Below are positions 34,200 through 42,020 of a stretch of 44,841 nucleotides of DNA, in pieces. Every line of letters begins with the position of its first letter. Positions within the stretch are counted from its first letter, which is position 1. Where the stretch lies: assembly GCA_041393535.1 (NCBI GenBank), contig JAWKJY010000018.1, positions 1 to 44,841 of the forward strand, in the 5' to 3' direction. The notes below the pieces were generated by a model. That model saw only the letters and a program-made list of their open reading frames with translations, searched no databases and had not been told where the DNA came from. A program made the translations under genes and the position numbers. The DNA is from JAWKJY01 sp041393535. GTDB lineage: Bacteria > Actinomycetota > Thermoleophilia > Gaiellales > Gaiellaceae.

Positions 34200-34574
34200 C
34201 TACCGCCCGCCGGCGGCGCGGATCGCGCCGACGATCTCCGACAGCTCGCGGTCCTTCCCGACGCAGTCGACCGCGCCCGCGGCGAGCAGCGCCTCCCGGG
34301 CCTCGGGATCGGCGTTCGCGGTCAGCGCCAGCACCGCGGCGGCCGGGCAGGCGACCCGGAGGGCCGCCGTGGCCTCGACGCCGTCGAGCCCGGGCAGCCG
34401 GTAGTCGACGACGACGACGTCAGGGGCGAGCACGGGCAGGCGCTCGACCGCCTCGGCGCCGTCTCCGAGCGAGCAGACGACCTCGATCCCCCGCTCGAGC
34501 CCGAGCAGCAGCTCGAGCGCCTCGCGAAAGACCTCGTTGTCCTCGACGATCGCGATGCGGAGCGGGTCGCTCAC
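34200..34574 (-). CDS. Single-domain response regulator (receiver only)
   Basis: 124 residues, a CheY-like domain with no output domain. The acidic pair is E11-D12 (IAIVEDNEVFREAL), the phospho-acceptor is D57 (VVVVDYRLPGLDG), the switch Thr is in LALTAN and the conserved Lys is K107 (GKD). The start is GTG 34574 with TACGCT seven bases upstream. No histidine kinase is nearby. It lies immediately before recG, an unusual companion. It may be part of a phosphorelay or a protein-protein switch. Confidence 0.9.
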   Translation of the reverse strand: MSDPLRIAIVEDNEVFREALELLLGLERGIEVVCSLGDGAEAVERLPVLAPDVVVVDYRLPGLDGVEATAALRVACPAAAVLALTANADPEAREALLAAGAVDCVGKDRELSEIVGAIRAAGGR

Positions 34575-34581
34575 GTGCGCG

Positions 34582-34587
34582 AGCGTA
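34582..34587 (-). promoter_or_regulatory. Putative -10 box for the receiver-recG unit (leaderless type)
   Basis: TACGCT on the minus strand ends 7 bases before the GTG. Confidence 0.35.
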
Positions 34588-34640
34588 GCGCGGGACCGTG
34601 CTGGAGCTGACGACGCGGGAGGCGGCGGGGGCGAGAGGGC

Positions 34641-34832
34641 CTAGACGGCCTTCTCGACCTTGCCGGCCTTGAGGCAGCGGGTGCACACGTAGGCGCGCTT
34701 GGCGACCCCGTTCAGCACCACCCGCACGCGCTGGAGGTTGGGGTCGAACCGCCGCTTCGTCGCCACCATGGAGTGGCTGCGGCTGTTGCCGAACCCGGGA
34801 CCCTTCCCGCAGACTGCGCAGATCTTCGACAT
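34641..34832 (-). CDS. rpmB: 50S ribosomal protein L28
   Basis: 63 residues. MSKICAVCGKGPGFGNSRSH opens it, and the second cysteine pair is CTRC, so this is the Zn-binding form. The ATG has no Shine-Dalgarno; TATCCT lies 10 bases upstream with a gap sequence ending CGGCTC, just as for rpmF. It sits between ribH and the receiver gene. Confidence 0.97.
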   Translation of the reverse strand: MSKICAVCGKGPGFGNSRSHSMVATKRRFDPNLQRVRVVLNGVAKRAYVCTRCLKAGKVEKAV

Positions 34833-34842
34833 GAGCCGAGGG

Positions 34843-34848
34843 AGGATA
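34843..34848 (-). promoter_or_regulatory. Putative -10 box for rpmB (leaderless type)
   Basis: TATCCT on the minus strand ends 10 bases before the ATG. The gap resembles that upstream of rpmF. Confidence 0.45.
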
Positions 34849-34869
34849 GCGGAAACCCGCGGGCCGACG

Positions 34870-35463
34870 CTACGCGTTCACGCCGGCACGCAGCCGGGCG
34901 AGCGCGTCGGCCATCTCGAGCGCCGTCAGGGCGGCCTCGCGGCCCTTGTTCCCGTGCGCGCCGCCGGCGCGATCGCGCGCCTGCTGGGCCGTGTCGCACG
35001 TGAGCACGCCGAACGCGACCGGGACGCCCGTCTCGAGGCTCGCGAGCTGGACGCCGCTCGCCGCCTCGCTCGAGACGAAGTCGAAGTGCGGCGTCTCGCC
35101 GCGGATCACGCAGCCGATCGCGATCACCGCGCCGTAGCGCTTCGTCCGCGCGAGCGCCATCGCCGCGAGGGGCAGCTCGAACGCGCCGGGCACGGGCATC
35201 ACGTCGATCGCCGCCCGCTGCACGCCGGCGTTCACGAGCGTCTCGATCGCCCCGTCGAGCAGGAGCGAGGTGATCTCGCCGTTGAAGCGCGCGACCGTGA
35301 TCGCGACCGAGCGGCGCGCGCCGTTCGGCGTCCCGGAGAACTGGCGGAGGTCGTCGGGGACGCGCAGCTCGTCCGGCGCGTGCTGCGGCGGCGGCAGCTC
35401 GTCCGCCTGGGGCGGCTGGTCGAGCAGCTGTTCGTAGTCGGTGATGCGGGTCTCGTCGGTCAT
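34870..35463 (-). CDS. ribH: 6,7-dimethyl-8-ribityllumazine synthase with N-terminal extension
   Basis: 197 residues against about 155 usually. The lumazine synthase core begins near residue 50 with VAITVARFNGEITSLLLDGA and continues with VPGAFELPLAAMALA, AIGCVIRGETPHFDFV and FGVLTCDT. The extra ~45 residues (TDYEQLLDQPPQADELPPPQHAP) are acidic and Pro/Gln-rich. No ATG or GTG is available at the core boundary. The ATG at 35463 overlaps the ribBA stop (ATGA). It condenses the ribityl-pyrimidine with the RibB product. Confidence 0.93.
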   Translation of the reverse strand: MTDETRITDYEQLLDQPPQADELPPPQHAPDELRVPDDLRQFSGTPNGARRSVAITVARFNGEITSLLLDGAIETLVNAGVQRAAIDVMPVPGAFELPLAAMALARTKRYGAVIAIGCVIRGETPHFDFVSSEAASGVQLASLETGVPVAFGVLTCDTAQQARDRAGGAHGNKGREAALTALEMADALARLRAGVNA

Positions 35464-36740
35464 TCGTCGAAGGAGGAGATCGCCGGGAAGAATGGCAGTT
35501 CCTTCACGCCCTGGTGGTGGAGACGGTGCCCGAGCTTGTCGCGCTTGGTCTCCAGGTAGCGGCGGTTCTCGGAGTTCGGCTCGATCACGAGGGGCACCTG
35601 CTCGACCACGCGCAGGCCGAACGCCTCGATGCCGGCGATCTTGCGCGGGTTGTTCGTGAGGATCCGGATCGTCGTCAGGCCGAGGTCGGCGAGGATCTGG
35701 GAGCCGATCCCGTACTCGCGCGCGTCGGCCGGGAAGCCGAGCCGGAGGTTCGCCTCGACCGTGTCGAGCCCGGACTCCTGCAGCTCGTACGCCTTCAGCT
35801 TGTTCAGCAGGCCGATCCCGCGGCCCTCCTGGGCGAGGTAGAGCAGGACGCCCCGCTCCTCCTCCGCGATGCGCCCGAGCGCCCGGTCGAGCTGCTCGCC
35901 GCAGTCGCAGCGCAGCGAGTGGAAGACGTCGCCGGTCAGGCACTCGGAGTGGACGCGCACGAGCACGTCCTCGGCGCCGTCGACCTCGCCCTTGACGAGC
36001 GCCACGTGCTCCTTGCCGGTGAGGATCTCGCGGAAGGCGACGGCCGCGAACTCGCCGTAGCTCGTCGGCAGCCGGACGGAGATCATCCGCTCGACCAGCC
36101 GCTCGTGCTGGCGGCGGTACTCGATCAGGTCCTCGACGGTGACGATCCGCAGCCCGTGCTCGGTCGCGTACGGGATCAGGTCGGGGACGCGGGCCATCGT
36201 CCCGTCCTCGTTCATGATCTCGCAGATCACGCCCGACGGGTTGAGGCCGGCCAGGCGCGACAGGTCGGTCGCGGCCTCGGTGTGGCCCGTGCGCTGCAGC
36301 ACGCCGCCGGGGCGGGCGCGCAGCGGGAAGACGTGGCCGGGCTGGACGAGGTCGTGCGGCCCCTTCGTCGGGTCGATCGCGACCTGGATCGTGTGCGAGC
36401 GGTCGGCTGCCGAGATGCCCGTCGTGACGCCGTCCCGGGCCTCGATCGAGATCGTGAAGGCGGTCTCGTTCGGCGTCTCGTTGTTGTACGTCATCGGCTT
36501 CAGCCCGAGCTCGTCGCAGCGCTCGTCGCTCAGGCAGAGGCAGACGAGGCCGCGCGCGTGGCGGACCATGAAGTTCACCGCGTCGGGCGTGGCGAACTGC
36601 GCCGCGATCGTCAGGTCGCCCTCGCTCTCCCGGTCGGGCGCGTCCACGACGATCACCATCCGGCCGTTGCGGATGTCCTCGATCGCCTCCTCGATCGTGG
36701 AGAACGGCGACTGCTCGACGACGCGGGCATCGGGCTCCAT
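35460..36740 (-). CDS. ribBA: Bifunctional RibBA (DHBP synthase / GTP cyclohydrolase II)
   Basis: 426 residues. The first half is 3,4-dihydroxy-2-butanone-4-phosphate synthase: VVDAPDRESEGDLTIAAQFA and GVLQRTGHTEAATDLSRLAG. The second is GTP cyclohydrolase II: VRVHSECLTGDVFHSLRCDCG (Zn cysteines) and YLAQEGRGIGLLNKL. Both provide the two precursors of riboflavin. The ATG at 36740 has TACCAT nine bases upstream and no Shine-Dalgarno. It overlaps ribH. Confidence 0.96.
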   Translation of the reverse strand: MEPDARVVEQSPFSTIEEAIEDIRNGRMVIVVDAPDRESEGDLTIAAQFATPDAVNFMVRHARGLVCLCLSDERCDELGLKPMTYNNETPNETAFTISIEARDGVTTGISAADRSHTIQVAIDPTKGPHDLVQPGHVFPLRARPGGVLQRTGHTEAATDLSRLAGLNPSGVICEIMNEDGTMARVPDLIPYATEHGLRIVTVEDLIEYRRQHERLVERMISVRLPTSYGEFAAVAFREILTGKEHVALVKGEVDGAEDVLVRVHSECLTGDVFHSLRCDCGEQLDRALGRIAEEERGVLLYLAQEGRGIGLLNKLKAYELQESGLDTVEANLRLGFPADAREYGIGSQILADLGLTTIRILTNNPRKIAGIEAFGLRVVEQVPLVIEPNSENRRYLETKRDKLGHRLHHQGVKELPFFPAISSFDE

Positions 36741-36749
36741 GCCCTGGGC

Positions 36750-36755
36750 ATGGTA
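36750..36755 (-). promoter_or_regulatory. Putative -10 box for ribBA (leaderless type)
   Basis: TACCAT on the minus strand ends 9 bases before the ATG. Confidence 0.35.
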
Positions 36756-36781
36756 CCCGGAGGCCCCGTCCGGACAGGCCC

Positions 36782-37381
36782 TCAGCGGGGCAGGCGGTCG
36801 CCGAGCAGCCGCTCGACGTACTTCGCGAGCACGTCCACCTCGAGGTTCACGCGCGCGCCGGGGGCGAGCGAGCCGAGCGTGGTCACGGCGAGGGTGTGCG
36901 GGATCAGGGCGATCTGGAAGGCGTCGTCGAGCACCGCGGCGACGGTCAGGCTGACGCCGTCGACCGCGATCGAGCCCTTGTGGACGCAGTAGCGCAGCAG
37001 GCTCCCGTCGGCCTCGACGGTCAGCCGCCTGCCGTCCCCCTCCGGGTCGAGCGAGCGGACGACGCCGACGCCGTCGACGTGGCCCTGGACGATGTGGCCG
37101 CCGAGCGGCTCGCCCGCGCGCAGGGCGGGCTCGACGTTGACGCGCGACCCGGCCGCGAGCTGCCCGAGCGATGTCCGCGCGAGCGTCTCGGGAACGGCGT
37201 CGAACGAGAGCTCGCCCTCGCCGATCGCGGTCACGGTCAGGCAGCAGCCGTTCAGTGCGACCGAGTCGCCGAGCCCCGCGCCCGGCGCCGTCCCGGGCGC
37301 GGCGAGCACGAGCCGCACGCCGTCGCGACCGCCCTCGATCGAGACGACGGTGCCCAGCTCGCGGACGATCCCCGTGAACAC
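36782..37381 (-). CDS. ribE: Riboflavin synthase alpha chain
   Basis: 199 residues with the two internal repeats of lumazine-binding domains. The start is FTGIVRELGTVVSIEGG with SVALNGCCLTV in repeat one; GHIVQGHVDGVGVV and SIAVDGVSLTV are in repeat two. It dismutates two 6,7-dimethyl-8-ribityllumazine molecules into riboflavin. The start is GTG 37381, six bases after TATGCT. Confidence 0.95.
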   Translation of the reverse strand: MFTGIVRELGTVVSIEGGRDGVRLVLAAPGTAPGAGLGDSVALNGCCLTVTAIGEGELSFDAVPETLARTSLGQLAAGSRVNVEPALRAGEPLGGHIVQGHVDGVGVVRSLDPEGDGRRLTVEADGSLLRYCVHKGSIAVDGVSLTVAAVLDDAFQIALIPHTLAVTTLGSLAPGARVNLEVDVLAKYVERLLGDRLPR

Positions 37382-37387
37382 GGCGCG

Positions 37388-37393
37388 AGCATA
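37388..37393 (-). promoter_or_regulatory. Putative -10 box for ribE (leaderless type)
   Basis: TATGCT on the minus strand ends 6 bases before the GTG. Confidence 0.35.
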
Positions 37394-37420
37394 GCCGCCG
37401 CCGCGCCGCCGATCGGCCGG

Positions 37421-38413
37421 CTACGGCAGCTCACGCAGGTAGCCCTCGATCAGGACGTCCTCGCCCACCGCTCGCGTGGTCGCGTGCACGAGCGGCAGCG
37501 CGTCCGCCATGCGGGCCGCCCCCGGGCCGTGGAAGAGCGAGGGGCCGTCGTCGCCGCCGAGGAGCTTCGGCGCGACGAACAGCATCAGCCGGTCGATCGC
37601 GCCGGCCGCGAGGAACGCAGCGGCGAGCGTCGGCCCTCCCTCGAGCAGCAGCGTCTGGACGTCCTCGGCCGCGAGCGCGCGCAGCTCGTCCTCGAGCGGC
37701 CCGGAGCGCAGCTCGAGCTCGGAGCCCGCCGGCAGCGGGCCGCGCCCGAAGGCGAGCCGGCGCGGCTGGCGGACGACCTCGACGTCCCGCGCGGTCAGCA
37801 GCGGGTTCTCGCGTCGGACCGTCCCCAGGCCGACGGCGACCGCGTCGACGCGCGCGCGGAGCTCGTGCACGAGCCTGCGGCTCGCCTCGCCCGACACCCA
37901 GCGCGCGTCGCCCGAGGCGGCCGCGACGCGCCCGTCCAGGGTCACCGCGGACTTGTAGACGACCAGCGGGCGGCCGAGGGCGGCGTGGACGCGGAAGCCC
38001 TCGTTCTGGACGCGCGCGCGCCGCTCCAGCTCGCCGCCCGGGAGCACGACCTCGATGCCGGCCTCGCGCAGCCGCGCGAAGCCGCTGCCGTTCGTGCGCG
38101 GGTCGGGGTCGCCGATCGCGGCGACGACGCGCGCGACGCCCGCCTCGACGAGGGCGTCCGCGCAGGGCGGCGTGCGGCCGTGGTGCGCGCAGGGCTCGAG
38201 GCTGACGTAGGCGGTCGCGCCCCGGGCGCGCTCCCCGGCCTGCGCGAGCGCGTGCGCCTCGGCGTGCGGCGTTCCCGGGCGGACGTGCCATCCCTCCCCC
38301 ACCACCTCGCCGCCGGGGTCGACGAGGACGCAGCCGACGATCGGGTTGGGCGCCGCCGTCCCGCGCCCGCGCTCGGCCAGGGCGAGCGCGCGCTCGAGAT
38401 GCTCGAGCGTCAC
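37421..38413 (-). CDS. ribD: Bifunctional riboflavin deaminase/reductase RibD
   Basis: 330 residues from GTG 38413, overlapping the rpe stop (GTGA). The N-terminal cytidine-deaminase-like domain has TPHAEAHAL (H50, E52) and EPCAHHGRTPPC (C75, C84) for zinc. The C-terminal reductase domain begins near VYKSAVTLDGRVAAASGDARWVSG and includes LLLEGGPTLAAAFL. It performs the second and third steps of the pyrimidine branch. Confidence 0.95.
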   Translation of the reverse strand: MTLEHLERALALAERGRGTAAPNPIVGCVLVDPGGEVVGEGWHVRPGTPHAEAHALAQAGERARGATAYVSLEPCAHHGRTPPCADALVEAGVARVVAAIGDPDPRTNGSGFARLREAGIEVVLPGGELERRARVQNEGFRVHAALGRPLVVYKSAVTLDGRVAAASGDARWVSGEASRRLVHELRARVDAVAVGLGTVRRENPLLTARDVEVVRQPRRLAFGRGPLPAGSELELRSGPLEDELRALAAEDVQTLLLEGGPTLAAAFLAAGAIDRLMLFVAPKLLGGDDGPSLFHGPGAARMADALPLVHATTRAVGEDVLIEGYLRELP

Positions 38414-39090
38414 GCTCCGACCGCGGCTGCGAGCGCGCGGTACGCCTCGCCGGGGTCGTCGGCCCCGAAGACCGCGCTGCCGGCGACGAGCAGCGAGGCG
38501 CCGGCCTCGTGGGCGTCCGCGATCGTCCGCCCGCCGATCCCGCCGTCCACCTGGAGGCGGACGGACGGGGGCAGGATCGAGCGCAGGCGACGGATCCGGG
38601 GCAGCGCCTCCGGCATGAACGGCTGCCCGGAGTAGCCGGGGACGATCGACATGCAGAGCACGAGGTCGGCGCCCGCGGCGGCGCCGGCGGCCAGCTCCAC
38701 GGGGGTTCCCGGGTTGAGCGCGACGCCGACGCCGAGCCCGAGCCCGCGCGCCAGGGCGACGACCTCGTCGGGCGCCTCGACCACCTCGACGTGGAAGGTG
38801 ACCGAGTCGGCGCCGGCGGCCGCGAGCTCGGGGATCTGGCTCGCCGGGTTGTCGACCATCAGGTGGCAGTCGAGGACGCCTCCCGCCTCGTGCACGAGCG
38901 GGGCGATCGCCTGGATCACGACGGGACCGAAGGTCACCGGCGGAATGAAGTGCCCGTCGCCGACGTCGACGTGGAAGACGCGCGCCCCGGCCTGGAGCAG
39001 GGCGGACACCTGCTCGCCGAGGCGCGCGAAGTCCGCGGCGTAGATCGACGGCTCGACGGCCCTCCCGGGTGCCCACTCGCTCCAGCTCAC
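38410..39090 (-). CDS. rpe: Ribulose-phosphate 3-epimerase
   Basis: 226 residues, TIM barrel. SIYAADFARLGEQV opens it. FHVDVGDGHFIPPVTFGP, LDCHLMVDNP, MSIVPGYSGQPFMPEALPRI and VDGGIGGRTI hold the metal and phosphate sites. It interconverts ribulose- and xylulose-5-phosphate; ribulose-5-phosphate is also the RibB substrate, which may explain its place before ribD. The GTG start has TAGGAT seven bases upstream. Confidence 0.95.
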   Translation of the reverse strand: MSWSEWAPGRAVEPSIYAADFARLGEQVSALLQAGARVFHVDVGDGHFIPPVTFGPVVIQAIAPLVHEAGGVLDCHLMVDNPASQIPELAAAGADSVTFHVEVVEAPDEVVALARGLGLGVGVALNPGTPVELAAGAAAGADLVLCMSIVPGYSGQPFMPEALPRIRRLRSILPPSVRLQVDGGIGGRTIADAHEAGASLLVAGSAVFGADDPGEAYRALAAAVGA

Positions 39091-39097
39091 GAGCCGA

Positions 39098-39103
39098 ATC
39101 CTA
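39098..39103 (-). promoter_or_regulatory. Putative -10 box for rpe-ribD (leaderless type)
   Basis: TAGGAT on the minus strand ends 7 bases before the GTG. Confidence 0.35.
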
Positions 39104-39138
39104 CGGACGCGCGCCGGCGTCGCCGGCCGCAGCGGCGG

Positions 39139-40380
39139 TCAGGGCACGCGCAGGCGAGCGACGAAGAAGCCCGCCGTGCCGTGCCGGTGCGGCAGCGTGA
39201 GCAGCAGCTCCGGCCGGCGCGGATGACGGTAGGCGGGCCACTCGGCGCCGAGGTCGTCGAGCGGGAGGCCGACGGCGTCGACGACGGCCTCGTTCTCCTC
39301 CCGGTTGACGGTGCAGACGGCGTAGACGACGACCCCGCCGGGCCGGACGCGCGCGACCGCGCTGCGCAGCAGCTCGGTCTGGAGCTCCGGCAGCGGCGTC
39401 GCGCGCCAGCGCATGTCCGGCCGCGCGGCGAGCACGCCCAGCCCCGAGCACGGCGCGTCGACGAGCGCCCGGTCGAAGCCGACGAGCCCGGGCGGCAGCG
39501 CGCGGCCGTCGGCGCGGACGACCCGCACGCCGGTGGCGCCCTGGCGCGCGACCGTCTGCTCCAGCTCGCGCGCCCGACCCTCGTCGGCCTCGACCGCGAC
39601 GACCTCACCGGCGAGCATCGTGGTCTTCCCGCCCGGGGCGGCGCACAGGTCGAGCGTGCGCTCGCCGGGCCGTGACCCGACGCAGCGGCCGACGAGCTGC
39701 GAGGCGCGGCTCTGCGGCCAGACGAGGCCCTGCTCGACCCAGGCCGCATCGACGCGCTCCACGCGCAGCGCGCCTGGCAGGTCGGGCACGGGCTCGCCGG
39801 GGACGGCCGCCGGCCGGCGCTCGTTCAGGCGGACGACCGTCTCGGCCGGCTCGTTCTGGGCCACCATGAGCGCCCGCGCCTCGTCGGCGCCGAGCTCGGC
39901 GAACCACCGCTCGGCGACCCAGTCGGGGTAGGAGTGCGCGAGCGCCGCGCCTCCTGGCGTGTCGTCGGCGAGCCCCGCGATCACGTCGGCCAGACCGATC
40001 GTCAGGCGGCGCATGACCGCGTTCGCGAACGGCACGGCGCGCTCGAGCCGCGCCCGGCGGACGAGCTCGACGGTCTCGTTGACCGCCGCGTGGACAGGCA
40101 CGGAGCCCGCGTAGGCGAGCTGGTAGGCGCCCAGGCGCAGGGCCGCCCTGACCGGCGGGTCGAGCTTGCGCACGGGCCGCCGGCCCAGCGCCTCGATCCC
40201 GTGGTCGAGCGTGCGGACGCGCTGGATCGTCCCGTAGGCGAGCTGCATCGCGAACGCGGCGTCGCGGTCGTCGAGACCGGCCGCCTCGCTGCGGAAGGCG
40301 CGGTCGGCGTAGGCGTCGTCCTCGAAGACGCGCAGCAGCACGCGAAGCGCCACGTCGCGGGCGCTGCGCGGCCGGCTCAT
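39139..40380 (-). CDS. rsmB: 16S rRNA (cytosine967-C5)-methyltransferase RsmB/Sun
   Basis: 413 residues from ATG 40380. The N-terminal NusB-like domain (ARDVALRVLLRVFEDDAYAD) is followed by the m5C methyltransferase: the SAM site TLDLCAAPGGKTTMLAG and catalytic cysteines C311 in DAPCSGLG and C356 in YAVCTVNREENE. It is downstream of fmt, the common fmt-rsmB pair. Its 193-bp upstream gap holds copy B of a dispersed element, which may affect its expression. Confidence 0.94.
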   Translation of the reverse strand: MSRPRSARDVALRVLLRVFEDDAYADRAFRSEAAGLDDRDAAFAMQLAYGTIQRVRTLDHGIEALGRRPVRKLDPPVRAALRLGAYQLAYAGSVPVHAAVNETVELVRRARLERAVPFANAVMRRLTIGLADVIAGLADDTPGGAALAHSYPDWVAERWFAELGADEARALMVAQNEPAETVVRLNERRPAAVPGEPVPDLPGALRVERVDAAWVEQGLVWPQSRASQLVGRCVGSRPGERTLDLCAAPGGKTTMLAGEVVAVEADEGRARELEQTVARQGATGVRVVRADGRALPPGLVGFDRALVDAPCSGLGVLAARPDMRWRATPLPELQTELLRSAVARVRPGGVVVYAVCTVNREENEAVVDAVGLPLDDLGAEWPAYRHPRRPELLLTLPHRHGTAGFFVARLRVP

Positions 40381-40424
40381 CGCGTCCACCCGGGCCACGC
40401 CGCCGCCCGGGTCGACCGTCCAAC

Positions 40425-40563
40425 CGGGACACGTCCCCTCGGGCCATGTCCCTTCCGGCCCGCGAGGGGCCACCCCGAACCACCACCCGCTTCGAGCGTA
40501 GCGTCGAAACGCGCACGCGTGTGCGACGCCGCGTGACGATTCGCGCGCGGAAGCGTGACGACT
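40425..40563 (-). repeat. Dispersed intergenic element, copy B
   Basis: The counterpart of copy A at 19516-19646. It shares CGTCACGCTTCCG, TACGCTCGAA, GCGGGTGG and GGGGTGGCCCCTCG in the same order and orientation, followed by GGG-ACATG-GCCC and GGGACGTGTCCC half-sites. It fills most of the fmt-rsmB gap and ends about 45 bases before the rsmB ATG. Confidence 0.7.
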
Positions 40564-40573
40564 CGCCGACGGC

Positions 40574-41383
40574 TCATCTGAGGCCGCGCAGGTACTCGGT
40601 CGCGGGCATCCGGCGGCCGCCCTCGGGCTGCACCTCGAGCAGCTCGACCTCACCCGCGACGAGCGCCGCGCCGGGCCCGGCAGGGCGGGCGCGCCAGACG
40701 AGCAGCCGCCGCCCACCGACCTCGCCCCACGCGCCGATGTGGGGGGAGAGCGCGCGGACCCGATCGACCAGCTCCCGCGCGGGCCGCGACCAGTCGAGCT
40801 CCCGGTCGGCCGCGCCGATCTTCTCGGCGTACGTGACGCCCTCCGCCGGCTGGGGCGTGAAGCGCGGGTCGGGCAGCACCTCGTCGAGCAGCTCGACGGC
40901 GAGGTCGGCCGCGCGCTCGAACACGGCGCCCGCGTCGTCCTCGGGCTCGATCGGGAAGGAGCGCAGCGCCGCGATCGGGCCGGCGTCGAGCTCCGCCGTC
41001 GTCCGGTGGATCGCGACGCCCGTCTCCGCGTCGCCCGCCATGATCGCCCGCTCGACGGGCGCCGCGCCGCGCCAACGGGGCAGGAGCGACGGGTGCACGT
41101 TCAGCCAGAGCCGCTCCTCGAGCAGCGCCGCCGGGATCAGCACGCCGTACGCGGCGACGACGATCGTCGGCGCCTCCCCCGGGGTCTCGAGCAGGCGCTC
41201 CGGCTGCGCGACCGGGATGCCGAGGCGCTCGGCCACCTCCTTGGCCGGCGTCGGCTGCAGCCGGCGGCCACGCCCCTTGGGCCGGTCGGGCCTCGTGACG
41301 AGCAGCTCGATCTCGTGCCGCGCAGCGAGGCCCTCGAGCACGCGGGCGCCGAACGGGGCGGTCGCCGCGACGACGAGACGCAC
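40574..41383 (-). CDS. fmt: Methionyl-tRNA formyltransferase
   Basis: 269 residues; E. coli Fmt has 315. The Rossmann formyl-transfer domain is clear: LVVAATAPFGARVLEGL, the folate/catalytic NVHPSLLPRWRGAAPVERAI, and AEKIGAADRELDW. In the C-terminal barrel, about 20 residues between WRARPAGPGAALVAG and EVELLEVQPEGGRRM seem to be missing compared with E. coli. The GTG start at 41383 lies 5 bases after def, the usual def-fmt pair. Confidence 0.94.
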   Translation of the reverse strand: MRLVVAATAPFGARVLEGLAARHEIELLVTRPDRPKGRGRRLQPTPAKEVAERLGIPVAQPERLLETPGEAPTIVVAAYGVLIPAALLEERLWLNVHPSLLPRWRGAAPVERAIMAGDAETGVAIHRTTAELDAGPIAALRSFPIEPEDDAGAVFERAADLAVELLDEVLPDPRFTPQPAEGVTYAEKIGAADRELDWSRPARELVDRVRALSPHIGAWGEVGGRRLLVWRARPAGPGAALVAGEVELLEVQPEGGRRMPATEYLRGLR

Positions 41384-41388
41384 GGGCG

Positions 41389-41982
41389 CTAGCGGATCGG
41401 GCGGAGCTCGGGCCTCGGCCGGAGCTGGCCCAGCGCGGCCTTGCGCTGCTCCGCCACCGTCCGGTCGATGATCAGCACCCCGTCGAGATGGTCGAGCTCG
41501 TGCTGGATCACGCGCGCCTCGAGGCCGTCGGCGTCGAGCCGCACCTCCTCGCCGAGCGGCGTGCGCGCCTCGACCGTGATCGCGGCCGGACGCTCCACGT
41601 CGACGGTGACCGACGCGCGGCCGAGCGAGAGGCAGCCCTCCTCGGCGACGGCGGTCTCCTCGGACGCGGCGACGATGACGGGGTTGACGAGCGCGACCGC
41701 GTCGTCGTGCTCCTCGGTCTGGTAGACGAGGACGCGCTGGAGGATCCCGACCTGCGGCGCGGCGAGCCCGACGCCGTTCGCGTCGTGCATCAGCTGCGCC
41801 ATCCGCCGCGTGAGCTTGACCAGCGGCTCGCCGAACGCGTCGACCTCGTTCGAGCGCATCCGCAGGCACGGGTCCGGGTACTGGCGCACCTGGCCGAGCG
41901 CGTACGCGCGCCGCGCCTCGCGCTCCGGATCGCGCTCGCGCGGGTTGTCCTGCTCCTCGATCTCGTGCTCGACGTCCGCCAC
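41389..41982 (-). CDS. def: Peptide deformylase
   Basis: 197 residues. All three family motifs are present: GVGLAAPQ (70-77), EEGCLS (114-119; metal ligand C117) and HELDH (161-165). About 30 charged residues precede the usual start (MADVEHEIEEQDNPRERD). It removes the N-formyl group that Fmt, encoded next, adds to initiator tRNA. The start is GTG 41982 with TAGACT six bases upstream. Confidence 0.96.
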   Translation of the reverse strand: MADVEHEIEEQDNPRERDPEREARRAYALGQVRQYPDPCLRMRSNEVDAFGEPLVKLTRRMAQLMHDANGVGLAAPQVGILQRVLVYQTEEHDDAVALVNPVIVAASEETAVAEEGCLSLGRASVTVDVERPAAITVEARTPLGEEVRLDADGLEARVIQHELDHLDGVLIIDRTVAEQRKAALGQLRPRPELRPIR

Positions 41983-41988
41983 GCGGCC

Positions 41989-41994
41989 AGTCTA
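41989..41994 (-). promoter_or_regulatory. Putative -10 box for def-fmt (leaderless type)
   Basis: TAGACT on the minus strand ends 6 bases before the GTG, as at tenA. Confidence 0.4.
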
Positions 41995-42020
41995 GCCGCC
42001 CGCCCCGGAGCGGCCGGTCG

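Noticed and set aside
37382..40573. FMN riboswitch for the riboflavin genes
   Set aside because: The rib genes are separated by a few tens of bases or overlap, leaving no space for an aptamer, and no conserved FMN-box words were seen upstream of rpe, ribE or ribBA.
40377..40577. Small minus-strand frame across copy B of the element
   Set aside because: The matching frame in copy A differs in protein sequence while the DNA words are shared, so conservation is at DNA level and not of a peptide.
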